Shown one piece after another: positions 8,057 through 19,832 of a stretch of 64,000 bases of DNA (positions within the stretch are counted from its first letter, which is position 1; each line of letters starts with the position of its first letter). Under the pieces are notes generated by a model. It was not told the DNA's origin. It saw nothing but the letters and a program-made list of their open reading frames with translations, and did not search any database. The DNA is from Achromobacter xylosoxidans. GTDB lineage: Bacteria > Pseudomonadota > Gammaproteobacteria > Burkholderiales > Burkholderiaceae_B. Position numbers and translations under genes: made by a program. The stretch is taken from the NCBI RefSeq assembly GCF_014490035.1, contig NZ_CP061008.1:4030001-4094000 (forward strand), in the 5' to 3' direction.

Positions 8057-10422
8057 AGCAGCGTATCGGGGTCCACGGCCACGCTGTGCATCAGCGTGCG
8101 CGACACGCGGATGGCGTCCGAAGCTTCGCGCGCAGACTCCGTGCCGGGATACTGGCGCACCGCGAAGGACTGGGCCGTGACCGGCGCCGGCCGGCGCAAC
8201 GTTTCGGCCTGATGTTCCGGGCGCAGGTCATAGGCGTTGTTCGACACCGAAGGCGCGGAGCCCGGCGCCGGCAGCATCGGCGCCTGCATGTCGGGCAGCG
8301 CCCAGTGCTGGCCTGGCTGCACCGCCGCCTGCGCGCGGCGCATGTAGTCGTAGCGGTCCATGGTGACGCCCGCCGTGCGATTGGCGTCGCGCACCACGTA
8401 GGGACGCAGGAACACCATCAGGTTGGTCTTGGTGCGCTTGCGCGAATCGTAGCGGAACAACGAGCCGATCACGGGCAAGGATCCCAGCAGCGGCACGCTG
8501 TTGGTGGAGAGCGTGACGTTGTCTTCCAACAGGCCGCCCAGCACGATGATCTGGCCGTCGTCGATCAGCACGCTGGTGTCGATGGCGCGCTTGTTGGTCA
8601 CGATGCCAGTGGTGGAGTTGGAGCGGCTTTCGTCGATGCTGCTGACTTCCTGGTAGATGTCCAGCTTTACCGCGCCGCCCTCGGAAATCTGCGGCCGGAT
8701 GTTCAGCTTCAGGCCCACGTCCTCGCGTTCGATGGTCTGGAACGGATTGGTGCTGCCGTTGCTGCCCGACGTCACGTACTGCCCGGTCACGAACGGCACG
8801 GTCTTGCCCACCAGGATGCTGGCCGATTGGTTGTCCAGGGTCAGCAGGTTGGGCGTGGACAGGATGTTGGCTTCGCCGGTGTTCTCCATGGCGCGCGCCA
8901 GCACGCCCAGGTTGATCACCTTGTTGCCCAGCACGTCGACCGTGCCCTTGACCACCCCCAGGCTCAGGCCGCTGCCGATGCCGTCGATGGTGGTCGGCCC
9001 CTTGCCGGTGATGCCGCTGCCGCCCAGGTTGGTGCCGCCGATGAAGCTGGTGCCGTCGCTGTTGATGTTGCCGGCGCCCGTCATCCACTGGATGCCGAAC
9101 TCCGCCGCCTTGGCCTCGCTGACTTCCACGATCAGGCTTTCCACCAGCACCTGCGCGCGACGCTGGTCGAGCTGGTCGATGACTTCACGCAGGCTGCGGT
9201 ACAGCGGCTCGGGCGCGGAGATGATGAGCGAGTTGGTGGCCGGGTCGGCCTGGATGGTGGCGCCGCCGGCCGAATACGACACGGCCTGCGTGCTGTTGTC
9301 TTCGCGCGAGATGCGTTCCTGCTCGCCCGACAATCCGCCTTTGTTCGAACCCGACATGCCGGCCATGCCCGCCGCCTGGGCAGCCATGCCTGGCGCGGCG
9401 TTCTGCGTGCGCGCTCCGCCCTGCGCCGCCGCGCCGCCGCTGGCGCCACCCGTGGCGCCAGGCGCGGAATTCGCCTGCCCGGTCAATAGCCCGCCCAGCA
9501 CCTCGGCGATGCGCGTGGCCTGCGCGTTGCGCATGTAGACCACGTGCAGATTGCCGGCGCGGTTCTGCTGCGCGTCCAGCTTCATGATGAGATCGCGCGC
9601 CAGCCGGGTGCGCGCCGGGCTGCCGGAACGCACCAGCACGCTGTTGCTGCGCGGATCGGCCACCACGGCGATGCGCTGCGTCGGATCGCTGCTTTGCGTA
9701 TCCAGCAGTTGCGAGGCCAGGATGGCGAGGTCGGTGGCGACGGCCGAACGCACCGGCACCACGTCCGTGTCGATCGAGCTGGGCACGTCGATGCGCGCAA
9801 TGACCTGCGCGATCCGTTCCAGGTTATCGGCGTAGTCCGTCACCACCAGCGTGTTGTTGCCGGGATAGGCGTTGATCGGGTTATTGGGCGGCACCATGGG
9901 GCGCAGCACCGGCACCAGGTTGGCGGCGTTCTCGTACTTCAGGGGGAACACGCGGGTCAGCATTTCGCCACTGCTGCCCTTGGCGAACGCGGACACCGGC
10001 ACGGGACCACGGCCCGCGCCGCCGGCAGGCGCGCCGCCCACGGCTTGCGCGGGACGTGCGCTGCCCGCCACCACGCTGCCTTGCAGCTTGCCGTCGGCCT
10101 CGGGCACCACGCGCGTCACGCCGTCCACATCGACGATGGCAAAGCCCTGCATGCGCAGCGCGCCCGTCAGCATCGACAACGCCTGCGCGCTGTCCACGGG
10201 ACGGTCCGACACCAGCGTCAGCTTGCCCTTGACGCGCGGATCCACCAGGAAGTTGCGCTGCGTGAACAGCGACAGCGCGCGCAGCACGGCGGGGATGTCG
10301 GTGTCGACGAAATTCAGACTGACGCGATTGTCGGTCTGTTGAGCATGGACTGTGCTGGCCGCGGGTCCGAGCTGGCTTGCGGCGAGCAGTACCGCAAGGC
10401 TGAATTGCGCAATATGACGCAT
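8053..10422 (-). CDS. gspD: GspD, outer-membrane secretin
   Basis: Forms the outer-membrane channel of the T2SS. The 789-residue protein has a signal peptide (AQFSLAVLLAASQ... cleaved near VHA-QQ), an N0 domain (VSLNFVDTDIPAVLRAL), repeated N1-N3 domains, a Gly/Ala-rich low-complexity insert within N3 (about residues 340-390), and the secretin barrel ending with VPLLGSLPVIGSLFRY and LMVFLRPYVVRD. ATG 10422 is chosen over an upstream in-frame start because it puts the signal peptide first. After the barrel there is an approximately 100-residue tail; I cannot see a clear pilotin-binding S-domain. Confidence 0.95.
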   Translation of the reverse strand: MRHIAQFSLAVLLAASQLGPAASTVHAQQTDNRVSLNFVDTDIPAVLRALSLFTQRNFLVDPRVKGKLTLVSDRPVDSAQALSMLTGALRMQGFAIVDVDGVTRVVPEADGKLQGSVVAGSARPAQAVGGAPAGGAGRGPVPVSAFAKGSSGEMLTRVFPLKYENAANLVPVLRPMVPPNNPINAYPGNNTLVVTDYADNLERIAQVIARIDVPSSIDTDVVPVRSAVATDLAILASQLLDTQSSDPTQRIAVVADPRSNSVLVRSGSPARTRLARDLIMKLDAQQNRAGNLHVVYMRNAQATRIAEVLGGLLTGQANSAPGATGGASGGAAAQGGARTQNAAPGMAAQAAGMAGMSGSNKGGLSGEQERISREDNSTQAVSYSAGGATIQADPATNSLIISAPEPLYRSLREVIDQLDQRRAQVLVESLIVEVSEAKAAEFGIQWMTGAGNINSDGTSFIGGTNLGGSGITGKGPTTIDGIGSGLSLGVVKGTVDVLGNKVINLGVLARAMENTGEANILSTPNLLTLDNQSASILVGKTVPFVTGQYVTSGSNGSTNPFQTIEREDVGLKLNIRPQISEGGAVKLDIYQEVSSIDESRSNSTTGIVTNKRAIDTSVLIDDGQIIVLGGLLEDNVTLSTNSVPLLGSLPVIGSLFRYDSRKRTKTNLMVFLRPYVVRDANRTAGVTMDRYDYMRRAQAAVQPGQHWALPDMQAPMLPAPGSAPSVSNNAYDLRPEHQAETLRRPAPVTAQSFAVRQYPGTESAREASDAIRVSRTLMHSVAVDPDTLL

Positions 10423-10598
10423 GACGGGATAGGTGCCTGAAACGTGAAATCGTGTGAAAAAACGTGAAAGCGCGTCGGAGTATACGGGGTGACAGTGCAA
10501 CACTACGGTCATAATTCGCAGGCATCGTAGCGGCCTTGAAACCCTTTAAATTCGGGGCTTTGCGCGTTTTTTTCATGCGCGCTGGCCATGCTTTCCAG

Positions 10599-11804
10599 AT
10601 GCCTTCCTTCCGTTACGAAGCCACCGACGCGTTGGGGAAGATCGTGCGCGGCACGATCGACGCCGACAGCGAACGCGGCGCCCGCAACCAGCTGCGCGGC
10701 CGCGGCCTGCTGCCGCTGTCCACGTCCCTCGCGGCGCGCGCCGAAGGCTTCGGCGCATCGCTGCGCACGCGCCTGTCGGATGCGGATCTGGCCTGGCTCA
10801 CCCGCCAGCTCGCCAGCCTGCTGGCCGCGAGCCTGCCGCTGGACGCGGCCCTGAGCGCCACGCTGGAGCAGGCCGAGAAAAAACACATCGCCGCTACGCT
10901 GGGCGGCGTGCGCGACGATGTGCGCGCGGGCCACAAGCTGTCGACCGCCCTGGCCGCGCGGCCGCGCGACTTCCCGGAGATCTACCGCGCGCTGATCGGC
11001 GCCGGCGAAGAATCGGGCGATCTCGCGCAAGTGATGGAGAAGCTGGCGGACTACATCGAGGAGCGCAACGCCTTGCGCAGCAAGGTGCTGACCGCGTTCA
11101 TCTATCCGGCGGTGGTGGCCTGCGTGTCTGTGATCATCGTGATCTTCCTGCTGGGCTACGTGGTGCCGCAGGTGGTGTCGGCGTTCAGCCAGGCCAAGCA
11201 GGAGCTGCCGCTCCTGACGCGCATCATGTTGGCGCTGTCGGACTACGTGCGCGAATGGGGCGTCGCGACCGGCGCGGCGCTGGCGGCGGCCGTCGCGCTG
11301 TGGCGCTACGCGTTGCGCGCGCCCGCCGCGCGGCGCGCCTGGCATGCGCGCGTGCTGAAGCTGCCCTTGGCCGGGCGCTTCGTACTGGGCGTGAATGCCG
11401 CGCGCTTCGCGTCCACGCTGGCGATCCTCTCGGGCAGCGGCGTGGCGTTGCTGACGGCCCTGGAGGCGGCGCGCCGCACCCTGGGCAACGATGTGCTGCG
11501 CCAGGCCGTGGACGAAGCCTCGGCGCGCGTGCGCGAAGGCGCGTCGCTATCGGCATCCTTGGGCGCGCAAAAGGTGTTTCCTTCGCTGCTGGTGCATCTG
11601 ATCGCCAGCGGCGAGAAAACTGGCCGCCTGCCTGAACTGCTGGACCGCGGCGCGCAGAACCTGTCGCGCGATCTGGAGCGGCGCGCGATGGCCATGACGG
11701 CGCTGCTGGAACCGGCGCTGATATTGCTGATGGGGGGATTCGTGCTGCTGATCGTGCTGGCGGTGATGAGCCCGATCCTGGAGATGAACCAGCTCATCCG
11801 CTAG
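10599..11804 (+). CDS. gspF: GspF, inner-membrane platform protein
   Basis: Polytopic core of the T2SS inner-membrane platform. The 401-residue protein contains two T2SSF repeats, each with the family pattern (LTRQLASLLAASLPLDAAL and FASTLAILSGSGVALLTAL) and GEESGDL/GEKTGRL motifs, with membrane segments near residues 165-190, 215-235 and 370-395. ATG 10599 gives the usual MPSFRYEATDALGK start. It is transcribed divergently from gspDE with 176 bases between the starts, which must contain both promoters. Confidence 0.94.
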   Translation: MPSFRYEATDALGKIVRGTIDADSERGARNQLRGRGLLPLSTSLAARAEGFGASLRTRLSDADLAWLTRQLASLLAASLPLDAALSATLEQAEKKHIAATLGGVRDDVRAGHKLSTALAARPRDFPEIYRALIGAGEESGDLAQVMEKLADYIEERNALRSKVLTAFIYPAVVACVSVIIVIFLLGYVVPQVVSAFSQAKQELPLLTRIMLALSDYVREWGVATGAALAAAVALWRYALRAPAARRAWHARVLKLPLAGRFVLGVNAARFASTLAILSGSGVALLTALEAARRTLGNDVLRQAVDEASARVREGASLSASLGAQKVFPSLLVHLIASGEKTGRLPELLDRGAQNLSRDLERRAMAMTALLEPALILLMGGFVLLIVLAVMSPILEMNQLIR

Positions 11805-11816
11805 GCCGGAAAATGC

Positions 11817-11873
11817 GTTGCGGGCTTGGTGCGGCAGGATCCTCGCCGCGCCAAGCCCGCAACATCCTGCCGC
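11817..11873. repeat. Interlocked inverted repeats (pseudoknot-like) after gspF
   Basis: A 13-base stem pairs 11817-11829 with 11851-11863 (GTTGCGGGCTTGG and its complement). A second perfect 10-base stem pairs 11831-11840 (GCGGCAGGAT) with 11864-11873. The two stems interlock in the order a-b-a'-b', so the transcript can form an H-type pseudoknot or two alternative hairpins. It lies between the convergent ends of gspF and glnB. No U-run follows. Confidence 0.55.
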
Positions 11874-11876
11874 GGT

Positions 11877-11910
11877 CTTGCGGCTGCCGGCGGATCCGGC
11901 CAGCCGCAAG
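11877..11910. terminator. Hairpin between gspF and glnB ends
   Basis: Perfect 10-base arms CTTGCGGCTG/CAGCCGCAAG at 11877-11886 and 11901-11910, with an inner CCGG/CCGG. It is 12 bases beyond the glnB stop and could end transcription from either side. There is no T-run, so it is a structural guess. Confidence 0.4.
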
Positions 11911-11921
11911 TCCCGTGGAAC

Positions 11922-12299
<378 letters not shown>

Positions 12300-12386
12300 C
12301 TAGGTATGGCTGCAGGGCGCATCGGATAAGAGAATACCACCCGCGGGGACCCGGACGCCGGGTCCCCCTTGGGCGGGAAATCCCGG

Positions 12387-14444
<2,058 letters not shown>

Positions 14445-14534
14445 CGGGTCTATCGCCTGGGATTTCAACGCCTGGATTATCTCACGGGGCCACCCGCCGG
14501 CCCCGCCCCGGCGCCTTGCCGCGCCCGCTGTCCG

Positions 14535-15884
14535 CTAGCGCGGCATCTTCTCGTCGGTCAGTCCGCGTTCCGACGGCGCGGCCAGGCCCGGACGGCCGCC
14601 TTCACCGGCCAGCGCAGCCTGCAAGGCGCCTTCGCGCAGGTGGACGCCCATCGCGCCGATGTCGGCGCCGGACGGCTGCTGGTACAGGCGCAGGCCCAGT
14701 TCGGGCAGGATGGCCAGCAGATGGTCGAAGATGTCGCCCTGGATGCGCTCGTACTCGACCCAGGCGGTGACGGCGGTAAAGCAATAGACCTCGACCGGGA
14801 TGCCCTCGGAGGTGGGCTCCATCATGCGCACCATCATCGCCATGTCCTGGCGGACCTCGGGATTCTGCTTCAGGTAGGCCAGCGCATAGGCGCGCAAGGT
14901 GCCGATATTGGTCAGGCGGCGGCGGTTGGCCGGCACGCTGGCCAGTTCGCCCATGGTCTGGTTGGCCTGGGCGATATCGTGGGTCTTGGCCTGCAGGTAG
15001 TCGTGCAAGAGGCGAAAACGCATCAGCCGCTGCGCCTCGTCGTCGGTCAGGAAGCGCACGCTGGCCGAGTCGATGCGGACGGTGCGCTTGATGCGCCGTC
15101 CGCCCGATTCGAACATGTGGCGGTAGTTGCGGTAGCTCTCCGAGAACAGCTTGTAGGTGGGCACCGTGGTGACGGTGTTGTCCCAGTTCTGCACCTTGAC
15201 CGTATGCAGCGCGATATCCTTGACGAAGCCGTCGGCGTTGGACTGCGGCATTTCGATCCAGTCGCCGATGCGCAGCATGTCGTTGCTGGTCAGCTGGGTG
15301 CTGGCCACCAGCGACAGCAGCGTGTCCTTGAACACCAGCAGCAGCACGGCGGACAGCGCGCCCAGGCCGGAAATCATCCAGAGCGGCGAGCGGTCGATCA
15401 GGATGGAAAGCACCAAAACGGTGCATACCGCCATCAGGATCAGCTTGCCGATCTGGATATAGCCCTTGATGGAGCGGGTCTGCGCCCGGGTGGTGGCGGA
15501 ATAGGTATCCTGCCAGGCGCTCAGCACCCCGGAAAACGCCATGAACACGCAGATCCAGGCGCCGGCATGCGCCAGCCGCCCGACGATGGTCACCGCCCGC
15601 TCGACATGCGGCACCAGGTCTATACCCAGCGACACCACCGCGAACGGCACCGCATACCAGAGGTTCTGGTAGGCGCGGCGGCGTTGCAGGGCCTTATCCC
15701 AGTCGCCGCGGCCGCTCAGCACCAGCACGCGGTGCGCCAGCAGCAACACGACCCGCGCCACCACCCACTGCACGAACAACGCGGCCAGGATCAGCGCGCC
15801 GATCCCGATCAAGGTCTGCGCCCAGGCTTCGCGCGGCAGATGGGTATCCAATTGGGTGACCAGTTCTTCCCATTCCAGGGGCAT
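14535..15884 (-). CDS. MscS-family mechanosensitive channel (YbdG-like)
   Basis: Small-conductance mechanosensitive channel homologue that would release osmolytes on hypo-osmotic shock. The 449 residues have about five hydrophobic segments in the first 190 residues, then the pore-lining/beta-domain region (GLGALSAVLLLVFKDTLLSLVAS, then MLRIGDWIEMPQSNADGFVKDIALHTVKVQNWDNTVTTVPTYKL). FKDTLLSL and the RIGDWIE motif place it with the larger YbdG/MscM-type members. The last 25 residues are Gly/Arg-rich and not family-conserved. RBS AGGA about ten bases before ATG 15884. Confidence 0.85.
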   Translation of the reverse strand: MPLEWEELVTQLDTHLPREAWAQTLIGIGALILAALFVQWVVARVVLLLAHRVLVLSGRGDWDKALQRRRAYQNLWYAVPFAVVSLGIDLVPHVERAVTIVGRLAHAGAWICVFMAFSGVLSAWQDTYSATTRAQTRSIKGYIQIGKLILMAVCTVLVLSILIDRSPLWMISGLGALSAVLLLVFKDTLLSLVASTQLTSNDMLRIGDWIEMPQSNADGFVKDIALHTVKVQNWDNTVTTVPTYKLFSESYRNYRHMFESGGRRIKRTVRIDSASVRFLTDDEAQRLMRFRLLHDYLQAKTHDIAQANQTMGELASVPANRRRLTNIGTLRAYALAYLKQNPEVRQDMAMMVRMMEPTSEGIPVEVYCFTAVTAWVEYERIQGDIFDHLLAILPELGLRLYQQPSGADIGAMGVHLREGALQAALAGEGGRPGLAAPSERGLTDEKMPR

Positions 15885-16005
15885 AGACTCTCTTCCTGCT
15901 CTAAGGTCTTGAAACTAATCCAGGATTATCCGACAAAGGCCAGGCCGGAGGGTTCGCCGCCCGCGGGACCCGCGCCCGGCGCCGCCGGCCTTGCGCGCCA
16001 GGCCC

Positions 16006-16011
16006 TATAAT
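16006..16011 (+). promoter_or_regulatory. Consensus -10 element just before argH
   Basis: A perfect TATAAT sits in GC-rich DNA only 10 bases before the argH ATG. A transcript from it would begin around 16018, leaving a leader of about four bases. No clear -35 sequence is seen at 17 bases upstream and no Shine-Dalgarno sequence precedes the ATG. Confidence 0.4.
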
Positions 16012-16021
16012 TCTGTCCATC

Positions 16022-17440
16022 ATGGCAAACACTCCCTCCCCCGATCAAAACCAGTTCGCCAACAAGGCGCAGGCCTGGTCCGCCCGGTTCTCGGAACCGG
16101 TTTCCGAACTCGTCAAGCGCTATACGGCGTCCGTGGATTTCGACAAGCGCCTGGCGCGCTACGACATTCAAGGTTCGCTCGCGCACGCGGACATGCTGGC
16201 CGCCCAGGGCATCATCGGCGCCCAGGACCTGGCCGACATCCAGCGCGGCATGACGCAGATCCTGTCCGAAATCGACGCCGGCAGCTTCCAATGGCTGCTC
16301 GACCTCGAAGACGTGCACCTGAACATCGAAAAGCGCCTGGTGGAACTGGTGGGCGACGCGGGCAAGCGCCTGCACACCGGCCGTTCGCGTAACGACCAGG
16401 TCGCCACCGACATCCGCCTGTGGCTGCGCGCCGAAATCGACAACCTGCTGGACCTGCTGCGCCAGCTGCGCCACGCCCTGGCCACGGTGGCGCTGGACAA
16501 CGCCGGCACCATCATGCCCGGCTTCACGCACCTGCAAGTCGCCCAGCCCGTCACCTTTGGCCATCATCTGATGGCCTATGCCGAAATGTTCGGCCGCGAC
16601 GCCGAGCGCCTGGCCGACTGCCGCCGCCGCGTGAACCGCTTGCCGCTGGGCGCCGCCGCCCTGGCCGGCACGTCCTACCCGATCGACCGCGAGCGCGTCG
16701 CCAAGACCCTGGGCTTTGACGGCGTGTGCCGCAATTCGCTGGACGCCGTGTCCGACCGCGACTTCGCCATCGAATTCTGCGCCGCCGGCGCGCTGATCAT
16801 GACGCACGTCTCGCGCCTGTCCGAAGAGCTGGTGCTCTGGATGAGCCCGCGCGTGGGCTTCATCGACCTGGCCGACCGCTTCTGCACCGGCAGCTCGATC
16901 ATGCCGCAGAAAAAGAACCCCGACGTGCCCGAGCTGGCCCGCGGCAAGACCGGCCGCGTCAACGGCCACCTGGTCGCCCTGCTGACCCTGATGAAGGGCC
17001 AGCCCCTGGCCTACAACAAGGACAATCAGGAAGACAAGGAAGGCCTGTTCGACACCGTCGACACCGTGCGCGACACGCTGACGATCTTCGCGGACATGGC
17101 CGGCGGCATCAAGGTCAAGGCCGACAACATGCGCGCCGCCGCCCTGCAGGGCTTCGCCACCGCCACCGACCTGGCCGACTACCTGGTCAAGCGCGGCGTG
17201 CCGTTCCGCGACGCCCACGAAGTGGTGGCCCACGCGGTGCGCGACTGCGAACAGCGCGGCTGCGATCTGGCCGACCTGTCGCTGGACGAACTCAAGGCCT
17301 ACCACGCCAGCATCGGCGACGACGTGCACCAGGTCCTGACCCTGGAAGGCTCGGTCGCGGCCCGCAAGCACGTGGGCGGCACCGCCCCGGAGCGCGTGGC
17401 CGAGGAAGCCAAGCGCGTGCTGCAGGAAACGGCGGAGTAA
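16022..17440 (+). CDS. argH: Argininosuccinate lyase
   Basis: Final step of arginine synthesis: argininosuccinate to arginine + fumarate. The 472-residue protein belongs to the fumarase/aspartase superfamily, with [13 protein letters not shown] (about 119-131), [14 protein letters not shown] and the superfamily signature [16 protein letters not shown] (about 291-306) carrying the catalytic Ser loop. Length and motifs are complete. It is monocistronic: a strong terminator follows 23 bases after the stop. No ribosome-binding site is visible before the ATG, which together with the nearby TATAAT suggests a very short leader. Confidence 0.96.
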   Translation: MANTPSPDQNQFANKAQAWSARFSEPVSELVKRYTASVDFDKRLARYDIQGSLAHADMLAAQGIIGAQDLADIQRGMTQILSEIDAGSFQWLLDLEDVHLNIEKRLVELVGDAGKRLHTGRSRNDQVATDIRLWLRAEIDNLLDLLRQLRHALATVALDNAGTIMPGFTHLQVAQPVTFGHHLMAYAEMFGRDAERLADCRRRVNRLPLGAAALAGTSYPIDRERVAKTLGFDGVCRNSLDAVSDRDFAIEFCAAGALIMTHVSRLSEELVLWMSPRVGFIDLADRFCTGSSIMPQKKNPDVPELARGKTGRVNGHLVALLTLMKGQPLAYNKDNQEDKEGLFDTVDTVRDTLTIFADMAGGIKVKADNMRAAALQGFATATDLADYLVKRGVPFRDAHEVVAHAVRDCEQRGCDLADLSLDELKAYHASIGDDVHQVLTLEGSVAARKHVGGTAPERVAEEAKRVLQETAE

Positions 17441-17463
17441 GGCTCGCTTTCCGATGCAAGATG

Positions 17464-17490
17464 ATCGGCCCCGTTATCGGGGCCGATTTT
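17464..17490 (+). terminator. Rho-independent terminator of argH
   Basis: Perfect 10-base stem ATCGGCCCCG/CGGGGCCGAT (17464-17473 and 17478-17487) with loop TTAT, followed by TTTT. It ends argH and lies before the convergent LysR gene. Confidence 0.85.
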
Positions 17491-17536
17491 CATTGGAGCG
17501 CCAGATACCTATGCGTGCGATCTATCGGCCGCTCCC

Positions 17537-18445
17537 CTACACGATACTGAGCGACTCCCCCAGCATCTCCACCACCGCATCCACCTTGGGCAACAACTGC
17601 TTGCCCAGCGGCCACGCCAGGTACAGCGGCAGGCCTTCGGTGGCCAATTGCGGCAGCACCTCGACCACCCGGCCGTCGCGCAAGGCGTCGGCCGCCAGCC
17701 AGGTCGCCAGTTGCGCGATGCCGAAGCCGGCGGCGACGGCGTCGACCTGGGCTTCGGCGCTGTCAAGCAGCATCACGCCGTCGATCGGCCGCAGGCTGGC
17801 GGGTCCGGCATCCTGCGCGATGCGCCACACCGGGGGCTCCCCGTCCGCGCGGCCGTAGGCCACCGCGTCATGCTGCGCCAGGTCGTCGGCGGTGAGCGGC
17901 GTGCCGCGTTGCGCCAGGTATTGCGGCGAAGCGCAGAAAATCACGCGCTCCGAACCCAGGTAACGATGGCCCAGGCCGGGCGCCCACTGCTGCGGCCCGC
18001 CGATGCGCACGGCCACGTCTATGCCTTCGCCGGCCAGATCCACATGACGGTCCGTGAACGACACTTGCGCCCGCAACAACGGATGGCGCTTGGCGAACTG
18101 CAACAGCAGCGGCAGCGCGACCCTGCGGCCGAAGGTCGCGGGCAGGTCCAGGCGCAGGCGGCCGGCCGGTTCCTGGCGCTGCGCCGCCAGCACCGCTTCG
18201 GCGTCCTGCAATTCGGCCAGTACGCGCACGCAGGTGCGGTAGTAGGCGCTGCCCGCATCCGTCAGCGCCAGGCGGCGGGTGCTGCGTTCGAACAGGCGGG
18301 TGCGCAGGCGGGCTTCCAGCCGCGCGACGCTCTTGCCCACCGCCGACGCGGTGAGGTGGAGCCGGTCAGCGGCGGCGGTGAAGCTGCCCGCGTCCGCGGT
18401 GGTGACGAAAGCTTCGATGCCTTTCAGGCGTTCGGACGGGATCAT
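17537..18445 (-). CDS. LysR-family regulator
   Basis: Transcription factor of 302 residues. An N-terminal winged helix (LKGIEAFVTTADAGSFTAAADRLHLTASAVGKSVARLEARL) is followed by a substrate-binding-like effector domain (about 90-295). It is transcribed divergently from the MFS exporter at 18554; the 108-base gap holds a perfect inverted repeat that probably serves as operator for both. LysR proteins usually repress themselves and control the divergent gene. The effector is unknown; the neighbour suggests control of export of a small molecule or drug. Confidence 0.88.
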   Translation of the reverse strand: MIPSERLKGIEAFVTTADAGSFTAAADRLHLTASAVGKSVARLEARLRTRLFERSTRRLALTDAGSAYYRTCVRVLAELQDAEAVLAAQRQEPAGRLRLDLPATFGRRVALPLLLQFAKRHPLLRAQVSFTDRHVDLAGEGIDVAVRIGGPQQWAPGLGHRYLGSERVIFCASPQYLAQRGTPLTADDLAQHDAVAYGRADGEPPVWRIAQDAGPASLRPIDGVMLLDSAEAQVDAVAAGFGIAQLATWLAADALRDGRVVEVLPQLATEGLPLYLAWPLGKQLLPKVDAVVEMLGESLSIV

Positions 18446-18456
18446 GGCGGCGATTA

Positions 18457-18477
18457 TTAAGGAATTAGATTCCTTAA
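18457..18477. promoter_or_regulatory. Operator-like inverted repeat, LysR/MFS gap
   Basis: Perfect nine-base arms TTAAGGAAT-N3-ATTCCTTAA, AT-rich inside GC-rich DNA, 12 bases before the lysR start and about 75 before the MFS start. It contains the T-N11-A type spacing used by LysR proteins. Likely binding site of the adjacent regulator. Confidence 0.6.
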
Positions 18478-18553
18478 TTTATGGAGTAAATACCTGAGAT
18501 AAGAAATTCTATCTCCAATATCGTTCAAGACCGTCTTGCTCTTGAACCCATCC

Positions 18554-19747
18554 ATGCTCGAAACCTCCCTGGCATCGCCATCTGTCCCCGCCCGCTCCGC
18601 CACGCTTTCCATCGCCATCCTCGCCGTCGCGGCCTTCGTCATCGTTTCCACGGAGTTCCTGATCGTGGGACTGCTGCCCGAACTGGCCCGCGACCTGTCC
18701 ATCTCCGTATCCGCCGCGGGCCAGCTCGTAACCCTGTTCGCGTTCACCGTGATGCTGTCGGGGCCCTTGCTGACGGCGGCCCTATCGCACGTGGAGCGCA
18801 AGCGCCTGTTCGTCGCGATCCTGCTGGTCTTCGCCGCCGCCAATGCGCTGGCCGCTGCCGCGCCCAACATCTGGGTGCTGGCAGTGGCGCGCTTCATACC
18901 CGCGCTGGCCCTGCCGGTGTTCTGGGGCACGGCCAGCGAAGCCGCGGCGCAACTGGCCGGCCCCCGCCGTGCCGGACAGGCGGTGGCGCGCGTCTACCTG
19001 GGCATTTCCGCCGCGCTGCTGTTCGGCATTCCGCTAGGCACCCTGGCGGCCGCGTCCATAGGCTGGCGCGGCAGTTTCTGGGGACTGGCAGCGCTGTCCC
19101 TGGCGCTGGCCGCCTTGATGTGGGCCTGCATGCCGGCCTTGCCGCGCCCACCGCGCGCGGGCCTGCGCGAGCAGGCGCGGATACTGCGCGACCCTCGCAT
19201 GCTGGCCCACATCGCCCTGTCCGTCGCGGTGTTCACCGCGATGTTCACTGCCTACACCTATCTCGCCGATGTGCTGGAACGTATCGCCGGCGTGCCGCCG
19301 GCGCAGGTGGGTTGGTGGCTGATGGGGTTTGGCGCGGCGGGCCTGGCGGGCAACTGGCTGGGCGGACTGGCGGCCGACCGCAATCCGCTGGCCGCGACCC
19401 TGGCGTTCACCCTGCTGCTGGGCCTGGGCATGATGGCCGCCGTGCCGCTGGCGTCGACGCCAGCCGGGCTGCTGCCGGCGCTGGCCGCCTGGAGCATCGC
19501 CAATACCGCGCTGTATCCGGTGTGCCAGGTGCGCGTGATGCAGGTCGCGCCGCAAGCCCAGGCCATGGCGGGGACGCTGAACGTGTCGGCAGCCAATGCC
19601 GGCATTGGCGCCGGCGCCATGCTGGGCGGATGGGCGATCGCGCAATGGGGGCTGGGCAGCGTGGGCTATATCGCCGGGGCCGTGGCGCTGCTGGCGGCCC
19701 TGGCGGTTCCTGCCGTCGCCCGTCCGCGGCCATCCGTCAAGGTCTGA
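18554..19747 (+). CDS. MFS transporter, DHA1 (AraJ/YdhP-like) family
   Basis: A 397-residue, about 12-helix major facilitator protein. It opens with ATLSIAILAVAAFVIVSTEFLIVGLLPELARDLSIS, the pattern of AraJ/YdhP/PbuE-type exporters, and has LSHVERKR in the loop between helices 2 and 3 in place of the usual DRxGRR. It probably exports purines, sugars or drugs; the substrate cannot be read from sequence. ATG 18554 is chosen over TTG 18536; neither has a strong RBS. Divergent from the LysR gene. Confidence 0.82.
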   Translation: MLETSLASPSVPARSATLSIAILAVAAFVIVSTEFLIVGLLPELARDLSISVSAAGQLVTLFAFTVMLSGPLLTAALSHVERKRLFVAILLVFAAANALAAAAPNIWVLAVARFIPALALPVFWGTASEAAAQLAGPRRAGQAVARVYLGISAALLFGIPLGTLAAASIGWRGSFWGLAALSLALAALMWACMPALPRPPRAGLREQARILRDPRMLAHIALSVAVFTAMFTAYTYLADVLERIAGVPPAQVGWWLMGFGAAGLAGNWLGGLAADRNPLAATLAFTLLLGLGMMAAVPLASTPAGLLPALAAWSIANTALYPVCQVRVMQVAPQAQAMAGTLNVSAANAGIGAGAMLGGWAIAQWGLGSVGYIAGAVALLAALAVPAVARPRPSVKV

Positions 19748-19832
19748 TCCCGAATCGCACGAGCGGCCACCGGGCGCCCGGAGGCTGGAAACCCGGCAGC
19801 AGCAGCTGCAACCCCGAACGCAGGCGTGTTGC

